From assembly GCA_903813345.2 (NCBI GenBank), contig CAIIXF020000005.1:33795375-33859374 (forward strand): a DNA stretch of 64,000 bases, written 5' to 3'. The notes below the pieces were generated by a model. That model saw only the letters and a program-made list of their open reading frames with translations, made no database searches and was not told the origin of the DNA. The translations under genes were made by a program, and so were the position numbers. This DNA comes from Owenia fusiformis (taxonomy: Eukaryota > Annelida > Polychaeta > Sabellida > Oweniidae). The stretch's first letter is position 1; the number at the start of each line of letters is the position of its first letter. Of the stretch, positions 1-11,068 are shown one piece after another.

Positions 1-212
1 TTTGACCTTGAGAATGTCATTGAAGGTCAAATCTATAGTCAGATTTGAACCTTTAAGAACTTGTAGATAATTTTGAAAAAAAAATTTAGTCAATTTGAAG
101 CAGGTTGAAAAAAGACCTTTTTTACCTTTTTTACCTTGAAAATGTCATTGAAGGTCAAATCTTAAATGTAAAGTCAGATTTGAACTTCTGAAAACTTGTA
201 GATGATTTGGAA
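1..212. repeat. Degenerate tandem repeat, two units of about 130 bp
   Basis: The string GTCATTGAAGGTCAAATC occurs near 16 and again near 146, each followed by GTCAGATTTGAAC and an AACTTGTAGAT block. The first unit may begin outside the window. No coding signal is seen. Confidence 0.6.
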
Positions 213-1150
213 AAATCTGACATTGTTTATAGACATAGATCCAGGGATAATTACCTTGACGAAGATAACATAATCATTACTGAAAATTATATTTTACTTA
301 AGCATAGAGTTTGATAATTTCAATTGATATATTTATTGTTCTTTATAATTTTAACAATAATACAGGATTTATTACATGTCGATGCACTGTTTAAATCTGA
401 CGTTGTTTTAGACACAGATCTAGGGATAATAACTTTGATGAACGTAACAGATCATTACTGAAAATTATATTTTACTTAAGCATAAAGCTTGATAATTTCA
501 ATCAATTAATATATCTATTGTTCTTTATAATTTTAACAATAATACAGGATTTATTACATGCCGATGCACTGTTTAAATCTGACGTTGTTTTAGACACAGA
601 TCTAGGGATAATTACTTTGATGAACGTAACAGATCATTACTGAAAATTATATTTTACTTAAGCATAAAGCTTGATAATTTCAATCAATTAATATATTTAT
701 TGTTCTTTATAATTTTAACAATAATACAGGATTTATTACATGTCGATGCACTGTTTAAATCTGACGTTGTTTTAGACACAGATCTAGGGATAATAACTTT
801 GATGAACGTAACAGATCATTACTGAAAATTATATTTTACTTAAGCATAAAGCTTGATAATTTCAATCAATTAATATATTTATTGTTCTTTATAATTTTAA
901 CAATAATACAGGATTTATTACATGTCGATGCACTGTTTAAATCTGACGTTGTTTTAGACACAGATCTAGGGATAATAACTTTGATGAACGTAACAGATCA
1001 TTACTGAAAATTATATTTTACTTAAGCATAAAGCTTGATAATTTCAATCAATGTATTAATTGTACTTTATAACTTCAACAATAAAGGATTCATTATGTCA
1101 CTGCACTGTTCAAATCTGACGTTATTTCAGATCCAGTGATAATTACTTTG
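213..1150. repeat. Tandem satellite, 182-bp unit, five copies plus a partial
   Basis: Units begin with AAATCTGAC at 213, 393, 575, 757, 939 and 1112, so the spacing is 180, 182, 182, 182 and 173 bp. Each unit carries TTTAGACACAGATCTAGGG, a TTTTACTTAAGCAT block and a TTTAACAATAATACAGG block. The middle copies are nearly identical and the outer two are more diverged, the usual pattern of unequal exchange. No reading frame runs through it. Confidence 0.9.
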
Positions 1151-1875
1151 ACGTCATTCCCAGGTATAACTGAATGCAATTAGTCTATTAGCGCAATATC
1201 TATCTATTCATTTAATTATGAACAAATGGGATTCCTCAGAGTCAAACATGTGCATTTATAGTTAGATGAATACGTAACTCTATTTTAATAACCAAGATGT
1301 CAGTAGGTAGTAGGTACCTAGTTTCACCACCAGGTGTCTAGTAATTATACAAATGAAAATATGTCCAGTAAAAGATTATCTGTCTAATACAAGAAAATAT
1401 ATCTAACTATTGGTGATTTTATAACGCGAGGTCATATGTTTCAAGAAGCAATATTCCCCAGCTGTGAGGTCGTTCAGTGTTATGTTTTTATTATTGCATG
1501 AAAATGTTGAAATAAAAACAGTAATATTACATATAATAGGATTTATTTGTACTGATTCCCTAGGGCAAAACATAAATCCAACAGTAATAAGTAATAAAGT
1601 AAAGAAAAAAATAAAACTACATTCTTCAAATAACAGCTACATTACTTTTATATAAAGATCATATCTCTACTGATAATTAGATAATGTATCACATCAGTTG
1701 TTTCTTTCAATTTTATGACCCCCTCACTCGTCAAAAAAATTGTATTTTGGTGGCAATGTTAATATGTGTGTAAATATTATATTGTAATTGTTCATGTAAA
1801 TATTTTTTTTAAAAAAGAGCATAATACACGCTGCAAGTAAAAACGGGCATATTTCAGACCCTAAGCATTCCAGAA
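1151..1875. other. Intergenic stretch with nothing recognised
   Basis: AT-rich sequence with no convincing exon or inverted repeat. The only long open frame (about 63 codons on the plus strand) is low-complexity and resembles no family that I know. Confidence 0.5.
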
Positions 1876-2636
1876 CTAGAAAACGGCAACTCCACAGAGT
1901 AGCAAATTCTAACAAACAAAATATTCATGACTCTGTACTTTATGTTACCGTATGATATTTACCATCTACTCTACCCTTGATTTGCAGATGGTAAAAAACA
2001 GACCAAGGACATAAGATATATCAGAATTTCCAATTTAAGCTAATTTTGGTGACCATTTAGAAGTATCAAAGGCACAAATCAAAAAGATAATACAATGTTT
2101 GTATTTGATGTAGTATAATGTAACAATACTTTGAAGAGATCTCAAAAACAATTCCCATTTAAGACAGACATTTTAAATTATCTGAGGCATGAATCAGAAA
2201 AATGCCAAAATTGTGATCTACTCTTAAATTTCTTCAATTTGAGTATAATTTAACCCATATTTGAAAGATCATGAAACAGGAAGTTTACTGAGTAACAAAT
2301 CTCATCAAACAAAACATATTTTATTGAATATCTCATCAATTTTTACATTACATAGTAGAAATAGTCAGGAAATAGTAGAGTAGGAAATAGTAGAGTAGTA
2401 TTGTCTCCGTTAAGTATTTAGCTGAAAATGAAAAAACTTAAATTTTTGCAAAAATTCCCCAAAATTTCAAAGGGGCAGCAACCATGAACTTTTTTGCCAA
2501 AAACTATTCACTAATATACATCGTTTCACTAAATGTGAAGAAAATCTGTCTCCTAGTACTCGAAAATCTGCTGGAGAGACAGACGGACGAGGAGATGGAC
2601 TATCTCTATAGCCCTAATGAACTTCATTGGGATAAC
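1876..2636. repeat. Dispersed repeat family A, copy 1
   Basis: It begins with a GGCAACTCCACAGAGTAGCA block and ends with an ACAGACGGACGA tail and CTTCATTGGGATAACT. The same head and tail bound 33,563-34,371, and tails recur near 11,560-11,625 and 56,460-56,530. The interior has TTTTGCCAAAAACTATTCA and an AATGTGAAGAAAATCTGTC block as in the other copies. It is non-coding here. Repeats of this type are common in mollusc genomes (recalled, not searched). Confidence 0.6.
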
Positions 2637-2849
2637 TAAAGTTATGATAATGTATGAATCAAAGATCTAAAAAATCAAAACAGTTGCCTGTGAAAATCAT
2701 TGTAAGGTGAACAGGTAGTACAATCAATCAAATAAAATATTGAATTTGTACATTGAGAATGTAAGCACTAATGTTACTAACCTGCCAAATTGCAAAAGAA
2801 CACAATCGTCTTCCAAGTAAAGTTTGTCATTTTTGCAGAATGTTGTAGA

Positions 2850-5800
2850 TCACCAATCTGGTTTCTGATGGTTTCCTTTGCACTTTATCTTCCCTAATAT
2901 TTCTCTAATCTTTTGTTTCTTATAATCTGAAAATACATACAGTAAAAACATGATTTATGGAATAGTACATGATATGCACGGAAGAAGCAATTGGGTATAC
3001 TTGTACACCTTAGAGAACTATTAAATAATTCATAATGCTTTCCAAATATGACTTTAATTATGAAGCATCAATGAAAGTACCTTACAACTGCCTGAGAACT
3101 CTTGACTGCAAATACTTGTATATTGGAATTTTACAGTGTACATGTATGGGCTGATGTTATATCTGATGGTACAAGTTAAAAGGGTACTGTGGCAACATAA
3201 ATGTCAGTTAATTCATTGACAGTTAAATCCATAAATTCATCAAACAAAGACTAGGCCCTCTGTAACTTTTTTATGATTTGGAATTATCTATACAAAAATA
3301 AAAAGTCACATATAAAAAAACATGAAGAAAGTTGAAGAATCATTTTTATATGTAAACTGAAGTAAGGCAGCGTGATGTTTTGGTGTCCGATGACATCTCA
3401 TCAATACGAAGAGAAGGAAACCTGTTTTTTGTTGCTTGACTTCTGGGCATCATGTATCAATATGCCATACACATTGGTATCATACATATAATGTCTCTAA
3501 GGAAATGTAATTTTACCACAGGAATCTATGTGAAACATTTTCACCATATAAGCCACCTTAATCAACCATCTTTTGAGTTCTACAATATACACTGTAGCCA
3601 CCTTAATCAACCCTCTTTTCAGTTCTACCATATACACCACCTTAATAATTTTCCTTTTGAATACGAATCATCTAAATGATTCCCCTTTTGAGATCTTCCA
3701 TATAAGCCACAATAAAATAATTCTACCTCTCTATCAATGTGTCTTTCCCAGTTGGGAATTTAAAATGAAGAGAATGTATTGTCGTGTGTCATATGACACA
3801 ATGTACCAATAAATCCAAAAGGGGATTGATCAATTTAAAGTAAAACACATTGGGAAGTGCCTACTTTGAACTGACCCCCAGTTGTTTAAACAGAACACTC
3901 CCTTAGGCAATTGAAACAATAAAGCACATTATAGTGCATAATGTTTATATAATTTTCAACAACAATAGGAAGTAAGTTGTCAATAAACATGTAAGTGAAT
4001 GATCTTCTTCAAAATCGGGTTAGTCACAGCTGGCAAAATAACGCCAGAAAAAGAAAATGTAATCGGTAGAAAATTATCAAAATACAGGTTGATTATGTCT
4101 TCGAAAAAACTTGTCAGTTTCACTTTTTTTTACAAAAATATCACTAATAAGGCGTTTGAACACAATTTTCTTCATATTATTGCATTTATGTGCTTTTAAC
4201 CTATCTAATGAGGTGCTGCAGTATGAATATTTATATATATTTTACATTCCCTGCATTATTTAGCCTTGATCAAAATGTTGTAGCTTAAGCAGGATAATTT
4301 ATTTTTTAATTTTATATGCTTATTGAGTTAAGGCTTGCTCTATTGAATTCTTTTTCCTTCTAGACAAATTCCTGTGATGCTTATAGTATTCCCATACCAA
4401 AAGAATCGCTCCACTACTTTGCGAGTAACAGTAAAATAGGATAAAATGGTGGCCATTTTGAAAAATCTCGCCTTTTACCAGAGTTATTCCATATATTCAA
4501 CCCTCTTTTGAGTTATTCTAAATAAACAACCCTCTTTTGAGTTATTCCATACAAACAACCCTCTTTTGAGTTATTCCATTTAAACAAACCTTTTTTGAGT
4601 TATTCCATTTAAACAAACCTTTTTTGAGTTATTCCATACAAACAACCCTCTTTTGAGTTATTCCATACAAACAACCCTCTTTTGAGTTATTCCATATAAA
4701 CAAACCTTTTTTGAGTTATTCCATATTAACTACCCTCTTTTTACTTATTCCATATAAACAAACCTTTTTTGAGTTATTCCATATAAACAACCTTACCTCA
4801 AATTAAATTTATTTCACAGTGAATCAGAGTACAGCTAAATAGGAAATATAGAATCACGATCATAGTGCATAAACATGCCAGTGGATATTTCTTGGTATTC
4901 AGAATCAATCACAATCCAGGAAGTAAAAAAGTCATGCTGTTAAACTTATGAACACAAAACAATAGTATGAGTCACTTAAAGTATATGAGTGGTACGTATT
5001 ATAAAAGTTGGCTAATCTGCCATTTGAGAACAGCAAGGGACAATGTCAATAAATGAGTCTATGACTCTATGCCCACAAAAAATTCATAAGAAATCTATAG
5101 TCTGGCAGATTTTAACTTGAGAAAAATCTATCACAACGATTTAATTTGTTTGGTTGAACCACCTGACCACCACTTCACCTACCAACATAGGTGAAAATGG
5201 AATAAATTATGTTTTTGACAACACTGGTATATTGACCTGGACCTGGTCCCCAAATTCTATATAGAGTGAGCATTGATAGCTAATTACAGGTCAACTAATA
5301 TCAAGGGATATACAATTCAAGATCTATTTAGACCCATGTAATCATGACATGTTATGGATTAACATAAACAAGCATGGATTATTTGCCTCAATAAAAATGA
5401 TGTGTATATGAACAATATACCTGGCAAAATGTTAGGTTATATTTCAAAACAATCTGTTTAATTAATTGAGTTGATTGGATTACATACCTGTGTATAATTT
5501 CTGCAGAAATCCTTTTGTTTGGTCACTTAATCCAATCTGTAAGAAAGAATTGCTGTATATCCAAACTCCAAAGCTGTAATTCTAAGTACAATGCAGTAAT
5601 TTGATACGATTGTCACATTCCCATGGACCTCAAAAAGAAAAATAAATTGTTAAATAATTATGAAGCTCTTTAACTAAACTCATTTGGCTTTAAGCCTCTT
5701 CTGAAATATACATTATGACCATTTTAAAAGACCAGTCAATTTTAACAACAAAATAAACTGTACACTGTTTACTAGCATTTACTGTACATATACACAATTA

Positions 5801-8800
5801 GCCTATATAGCCTTAATATACGTATTTATATATAAATGGAGCTTTCAAAATATTGACCAAACTATAATATAGTTAGCCTTGATTTATGCATGATTCATAC
5901 ATTTATTCAAAGTTTTGAGACATACAGTTGACTGGTTTATAAATTTTCAATTAGGATATGAAGTGTGTGATAAAAACTTTGTTGTAAAAGTGACAGGTTC
6001 CCTAAAAACATTAATGACTGTAAAATATGCATAATTAGCATAACATTCCTGCCTCAGGTGTTGAACGAAACCAACCTGATAGACACACACTACTATACCT
6101 AACACCTAGAAATGCATAAGATACTTTGTTTGTCTAATTGAATTGTTTAATATATTTTTGAAAGTGCCTTACTAGCATCTAATTTTCAACCGATAAACCA
6201 TTCATAAGGAACAGACAAATAAAAATAAATACATAATCATTACTAATAAGCCAAATGGGTTGCTCATGAACACCAAATGCAAGGTATAGTAGTGTGAGAC
6301 AGGTACGCTAACATTGTAATTATAGACATGATCACAACTAATTCATGCACATATATTTAATTACAACTACCATGTGTGTTTATATCAATGTGAGAATGTT
6401 TTTATCAATGTATTGATCTGTTTATGCTCCAACTGCAATACCAGTTTTTTGTATGTGTTTGTAAGTGTTTGTATTAACAAGTGTTCACATTTCAAGCTTT
6501 TTCTTAATAATATGTGAGTCAATGAAAGATTGGGACTGAGAAAAAGTGTTCACAAACAGGTGTATGGATTAGAGAGGTGTTCAGAAATACAGGTTTCAAT
6601 GTATAAGGTCAATTATCACTGCATTGTGATAATGAAAAACTCAGCATTCTATAATCAATAGTTAAGATCATAGAAAGTAGGTTATGCAAATGTCATGTAA
6701 AATAAATTATTATGCCAAAACAAACCATGATCTAATAGTGAACATTTCTGACAATGACATTTATATTTTGGGATATTTAATAAAAGTGCTACACCTGATG
6801 CCTTGGTCACATTTGCTCCGATTTTCACTGCGGCGCTCGGCCGATTGAGTATCTTGTTCAAAATAGAATACAATATTGAACAAAACACTCAATCAGCCGG
6901 GCGCCGGTCGATGGATCGGAGCATATGTGACCAAGGCATAAGGAGACACCAACTTTCAGGCATTCTGCCAAAAAGCACATTTGTATATCTTTTATTGGAT
7001 TGATTCATTTCCTGTATTTATTTATTGCATTACCACAAATACATGTACATGGGTATAGCTAAAAATCAACTTGGCTGAACCGGGATAATGCCTGGGTCAC
7101 ATTTGCTCCGATTCATCGGTCGGTGTCCAGCCGATTGAGTATCCTGTTCACAATTGTATTCAGTTTCGAACACACAGAGTACTCAATCGGCCGGGCGCTG
7201 GCTGATGAATCGGAGCAAATGTGACCCAGGCATTAAGGCAGGAGTATTCTAATGCAAATCAATAAGACATAATAACATAACCTATTTGTGAACAATATAT
7301 TTATATGTATAGTCAACCAATACTGCTATCTACAGAAGCAATGTAGAGCAAATGAAATATATTGTATAAATAATCTGATTAAAGTTTTTCTCTGGATCCA
7401 CATATGTTTTCTTTGTCACTTGTAAGGGGTTTTGCAGAATTCAGATGGCGAAATTACGAAATGCTATCATAGGCATGCAGTTATCAAGGATTCTATCAAA
7501 TCATCTGATATTTTTTACCTTGATGCAGCTCAAGGGAATTCCATATAAATATTTAAAATACACCTCCCTCAGCTTATTGATATATTATAATGAGGATATT
7601 ATTAAGTGTAAAGTGAGGATAAGCTACCATAGTAACTGATATACAACTTACTCAGCACATCTCTGTATTAGTCCTCATCACTGCATTCCCTTATAGAATC
7701 AACTGCAGGAAGCAGAGATAAATCATCTTATGTTCCTGATTAAATTTTTTACATGCTTGTTTCCCTTTGAAGACTAATGCCGTGGTCACATTTGCCCCGA
7801 TTTTTACTACAGCGCCCGGCCGATTGAGTATATTGAACAAAATACTCATCGGCCAGGCACCGGTGCTGAAAATCGGAGCAAATGTGACCAGGGCATTAAG
7901 GTTGTTCCTTTGTATGGTTATATTTTCAAACTGTATGCATGATGTATCAAACAATAGGTCAATATCCCATTTTACTTACCTGTACGCATAGGCATATAAA
8001 GGTCCCCTTAGCTCTTCTCTATTGGAGTCAGTCAATGTCCTTTGATGCCAGAATCCTGTATACTCCCTATTTATATCCAGTTCTGTGTGTTTAACCTAAA
8101 ACATCAATCAAAATGCTTCACTTATTTTGCAGAGTCACTGTTATAAAAAACACAATTTGTGATTAATTCATTCCCCTCTTCTAGCTACTAGCAAATATCA
8201 TTTAAACCTGCATCTATTTAGCTGAGATTTACCAATAGTTTAATGTGAAAAGTCAATATCTTAACTGTAGCCTTAATGGCTCACTCCCCCTCCCCCCTCC
8301 CCTTCCAGCCCATCATACCTAATCTCTACAAGGTACAGCAAATTAGGATACAAAACTATAAGAGGTTGATTAAAATAGACAATAATTCATCTCACCTGCC
8401 AAATACATCTTTATGTGTATCCACGAGGGCTTATTATACTGACCTTGCAAATTATGACCTTGAAATTATTCAACCAAGGACAAATTTTGTAAGGGAAGGA
8501 TTAAAGGGACCAAGGCCAAAGAATATAACCTATGATGAATGAACCAAAACTAGTGGTTTTCATGAGTCATATATATATTTAAATTGACACACCCATTCTA
8601 ATAATTTTCCCTTCTCTACCAACTCCCATTGGGAATATTCCCTATAGTTGATATGGATGATTGTATATTGAAGCCTTCATGGGGCTATTGTTAAAGGCCT
8701 ACTTTAAATGGTAAATATTTGTCAACAGATATTGCAATTTGCTTTCAGCAACACTTTTTGCTAACTGACAGAAAAAACAAAAACATGTTTTTTTCATCGT

Positions 8801-10095
8801 TTCAAACAGTTGATTGTTTTTATCGAAATTTGTCTCAAAAAATGTTAGAATTAACTACAATTTCTGATGTTTTTTTGCTTTAACAAGAAAATAATAGGGC
8901 ATTAATATCACTAAATGGCACAATCTGGTAATTTATTGCAAATTATAATAACAAAATTGCAAGAATCTCTTACAAATTCCATCCACTGACCGCAAACTGC
9001 CCTGTGAGTCATCTAAAATAATAATGTATGTATTTTTAAATCGAACTTTAATTCCGAAGGCTAAAGAAAGCACATTTCTAGGCATGTGAGACTCCTGGTG
9101 CCTTAGATAGATGGAAAGAAATGGGTTTGGGGTTAACAAATATTTCATAAGACATATTTACTTTCATGAAAATGTGAAATAACATTTTCACATGGGGGAG
9201 GTGAGGGAAGGGTTATTAAACCATACCAAATAACATAACAAAATCAACTAATTTCTCCAATTGTAAGCATTTGGACCAGTGTAGACCCTACGTTTCTGAA
9301 ACACACTGGTCAAAATGGCATTACGGACCAGTTGCAATGTTATTTTCCTATACCTAGTGAAAAAATCAACTGGTCCGTATCAAAAGTAACCTGGTAATAA
9401 CCACTGGCCCCGCCGTTAGGGCCTACACTGATTTGGACAACATCCCTACTAAAGATCAACTCTTTATAATCTACATTTTATTTTACCATTAACATTTTCA
9501 TAACTAACGCTGAGTAAAACACTTTATTTTAAAAGAACAGCTAAGGCATATCAATTTCAAAAGTACTATGTATAGACAGTAAATGTTGAAACATGTTAAG
9601 AAATGTGTGTATTCAAACTTATTATATTTAATTGAATAGATATTAGACACCATATTAACCTTGAAATGTCAAAATTTAACTTTAAAATGGGTTGAAAACT
9701 AAGAAAATAGAAACTCCACAGGTGGACTAAGGTAGCAAATCCCAAAAAACAAAATAGGATTCCCTAAATTGAGTTTCCATAATTTGATAGTTGTCTAAAT
9801 GTGATATCCTTAATCACTTTTAAATACCTTTGATTGCATACATTATATAGATCTTGATATCAATGTCCAACATTTGGGCCATTTTTGGACTTTCCAAGAC
9901 AAAAAAAGACTACATGTAAATAAATAAAAAAAGTGATACTTTGAAGAGATATCAAAATTTCTTTAACAAGAAAATAATAGGGCATTAATATCACTAAATG
10001 GCACCATCTGGTAAATTATTGCAAATTATAATAACAAAATTGCAAGAATCTCTTACAAATTCCATCCACTGACCGCAAACTGCCCCGTGAGTCAT
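2850..10095 (-). CDS. Unrecognised minus-strand gene, provisional exon model
   Basis: I do not recognise the product. Exons with good splice sites and matching phase, in transcription order, are 10,057-10,095 or its duplicate 8,974-9,012 (39 bp each, acceptor TTTTAG immediately before ATG, donor GTAAGA), 7,980-8,095 (116 bp, acceptor TTTTAG, donor GTAAGT), 5,488-5,536 (49 bp, acceptor TTACAG, donor GTATGT) and 2,850-2,926 (TGA stop at 2,850). A 25-bp candidate micro-exon at 7,034-7,058 is needed to join 7,980 to 5,488 in frame; it fits by phase but is weak. With it the frame runs from ATG to TGA over about 101 codons. Visible peptides include CGQWMEF, GFWHQRTLTDSNREEL and, at the end, GNHQKPDW. 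No membrane segment or signal peptide is obvious. More 5' exons may lie between 10,095 and 13,240. Exon 7 of the upstream PH-domain gene also ends in phase 0, so an alternative 3' end of that gene is possible. Confidence 0.35.
2927..5487 (-). other. Intron of the unrecognised gene
   Basis: The final intron of the provisional model. It contains short degenerate repeats at 3,550-3,665 (CACCTTAATCAACC units), the 29-bp array at 4,484-4,795 and a GGTGGCCATTTT fragment near 4,446. The plus-strand open frames at 3,452-3,812 lie in the degenerate repeats and are not taken as genes. Confidence 0.35.
4484..4795. repeat. 29-bp tandem array, about ten copies
   Basis: The unit is close to GAGTTATTCCATA followed by YAAACAACCCTCTTTT, repeated with few substitutions. 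Variants with AAACCTTTTTTG alternate with AACCCTCTTTTG, so two unit types are interleaved. A related CCTCTTTTGAGTT motif in the degenerate units near 3,560-3,670 suggests an older, decayed part of the same array. Confidence 0.85.
6799..6938. mobile_element. Palindromic MITE family B, copy 1
   Basis: A 140-bp hairpin with ends TGCCTTGGTCACATTTGC and its inverse, and inner arms rich in CGGCCGATTGAGT. There is no coding capacity; the short open frames crossing it on both strands are by-products of the palindrome. Two further copies lie within 1.1 kb. By structure it is a non-autonomous DNA transposon; its superfamily is not evident. Confidence 0.8.
7089..7232. mobile_element. Palindromic MITE family B, copy 2
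   Basis: A 144-bp hairpin with ends TGCCTGGGTCACATTTGC, the best-preserved of the three. It is flanked by ATAA on the left and TTAAG on the right, so a short TA-type target duplication is possible but not proven. Confidence 0.85.
7778..7895. mobile_element. Palindromic MITE family B, copy 3, internally shortened
   Basis: A 118-bp hairpin with ends TGCCGTGGTCACATTTGC and TGTGACCAGGGCA. It lacks about 25 bp of the centre compared with copies 1 and 2 but keeps the CGGCCGATTGAGTAT arm. Confidence 0.8.
8974..9012 (-). other. 39-bp candidate exon, proximal copy
   Basis: Acceptor TTATTTTAG, 13 codons in phase 0 starting with ATG and including CGQWMEF, donor GTAAGA. It differs from the distal copy at 10,057-10,095 by one change seen in the coding bases (AGG Arg versus GGG Gly at codon 4). 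Being a multiple of three, either or both copies could be included. Confidence 0.4.
10057..10095 (-). other. 39-bp candidate exon, distal copy
   Basis: Same acceptor, length and donor as the copy at 8,974-9,012, with Gly at codon 4. It is preserved open with intact splice sites on both sides, as expected if the exon is used. Confidence 0.4.
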
Positions 10096-11068
10096 CTAAA
10101 ATAATAATGTATGTATTTTTAAATCAAACTTTAATTCCGAAGGCTAAAGAAAGCACATTTCTAGGCATGTGAGACTCCTGGTGCCTAGATAGATGGAAAG
10201 AAATTGGTTTGGGGTTAACAAATATTTCATAAGACATATTTACTTTCATGAAAATGTGAAATAACATTTTTCACATGGGGGAGGTGAGGGAAGGGTTATT
10301 AAACCATACCAAATAACATAACAAAATCAACTAATTTCTCCAACTGTAAGCATTTGGACCAGTGTAGACCCTACGTATCTGAAACACACTGGTCAAAAAG
10401 CATTACGGACCAGTTGCAATGTTATTTTCCTATACCTAGTGAAAAAACTCAACTGGTCCATATCAAAAGTAACCTAGTAATGACCAGTGGACCAGCCCTT
10501 AGGGCCTACACTGATTTGGACAACATCCCTATAAAAGACCAACCTTTTATAATCTACATTTTATTTTACCATTAACAGTTTCATAGCTAATGCCGAGTAA
10601 AACATTTTATTTAAAAGAACAGTTAAGGCATATCAATTTCAAAAGTACTATGTATAGACAGTAAATGTTGAAACATGTTAAGAAATGTGTGTATTCAAAC
10701 TTTTAATATTTATTTGAATAAATATTAGACACCATATTTAACCTTGAAATGTCCAAATTTAACTTTAAAATGTGTTGAAAAAAGAAACTCTACAGGTTGC
10801 AAATCCCCAAAAAACAAAATATGATTCCCTAAATTGAGTTTTCATAATTTGAAAGTTGTCTTAATGTGATATCCATAATCACTTTAAATACCTTTGATTT
10901 GCATACATTATATAGATCTTGAAATTAATGTCCAACATTTGGTCTATTTTTGGACATTCCAAGACAAAAAAGAAAGAAAATGATTCAATATCAGTGATCT
11001 TCTAATGAGTGCCTTTAAATATAATATACATGTAGACAAAGTGATACTTTGAAGAGACATCAAAATTA

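Larger units (their letters stand above)
8877..11068. repeat. Tandem duplication, two copies of about 1.09 kb
   Basis: The block from 8,877 to about 9,958 is repeated from 9,960 to about 11,068 at high identity with small indels, beginning CTTTAACAAGAAAATAATAG in both. Each copy holds the 39-bp candidate exon, a GGGGGAGGTGAGGGAAGGG stretch and an inverted-repeat segment bounded by CCAGTGTAGACCCTACG and GGGCCTACACTGAT (about 9,275-9,432 in the first copy). The second copy ends inside a family A repeat. Confidence 0.85.

Noticed and set aside
8276-8542. 88-codon plus-strand frame
   Set aside because: No splice support or recognised family, and it begins in a low-complexity CCCCCTCC tract.
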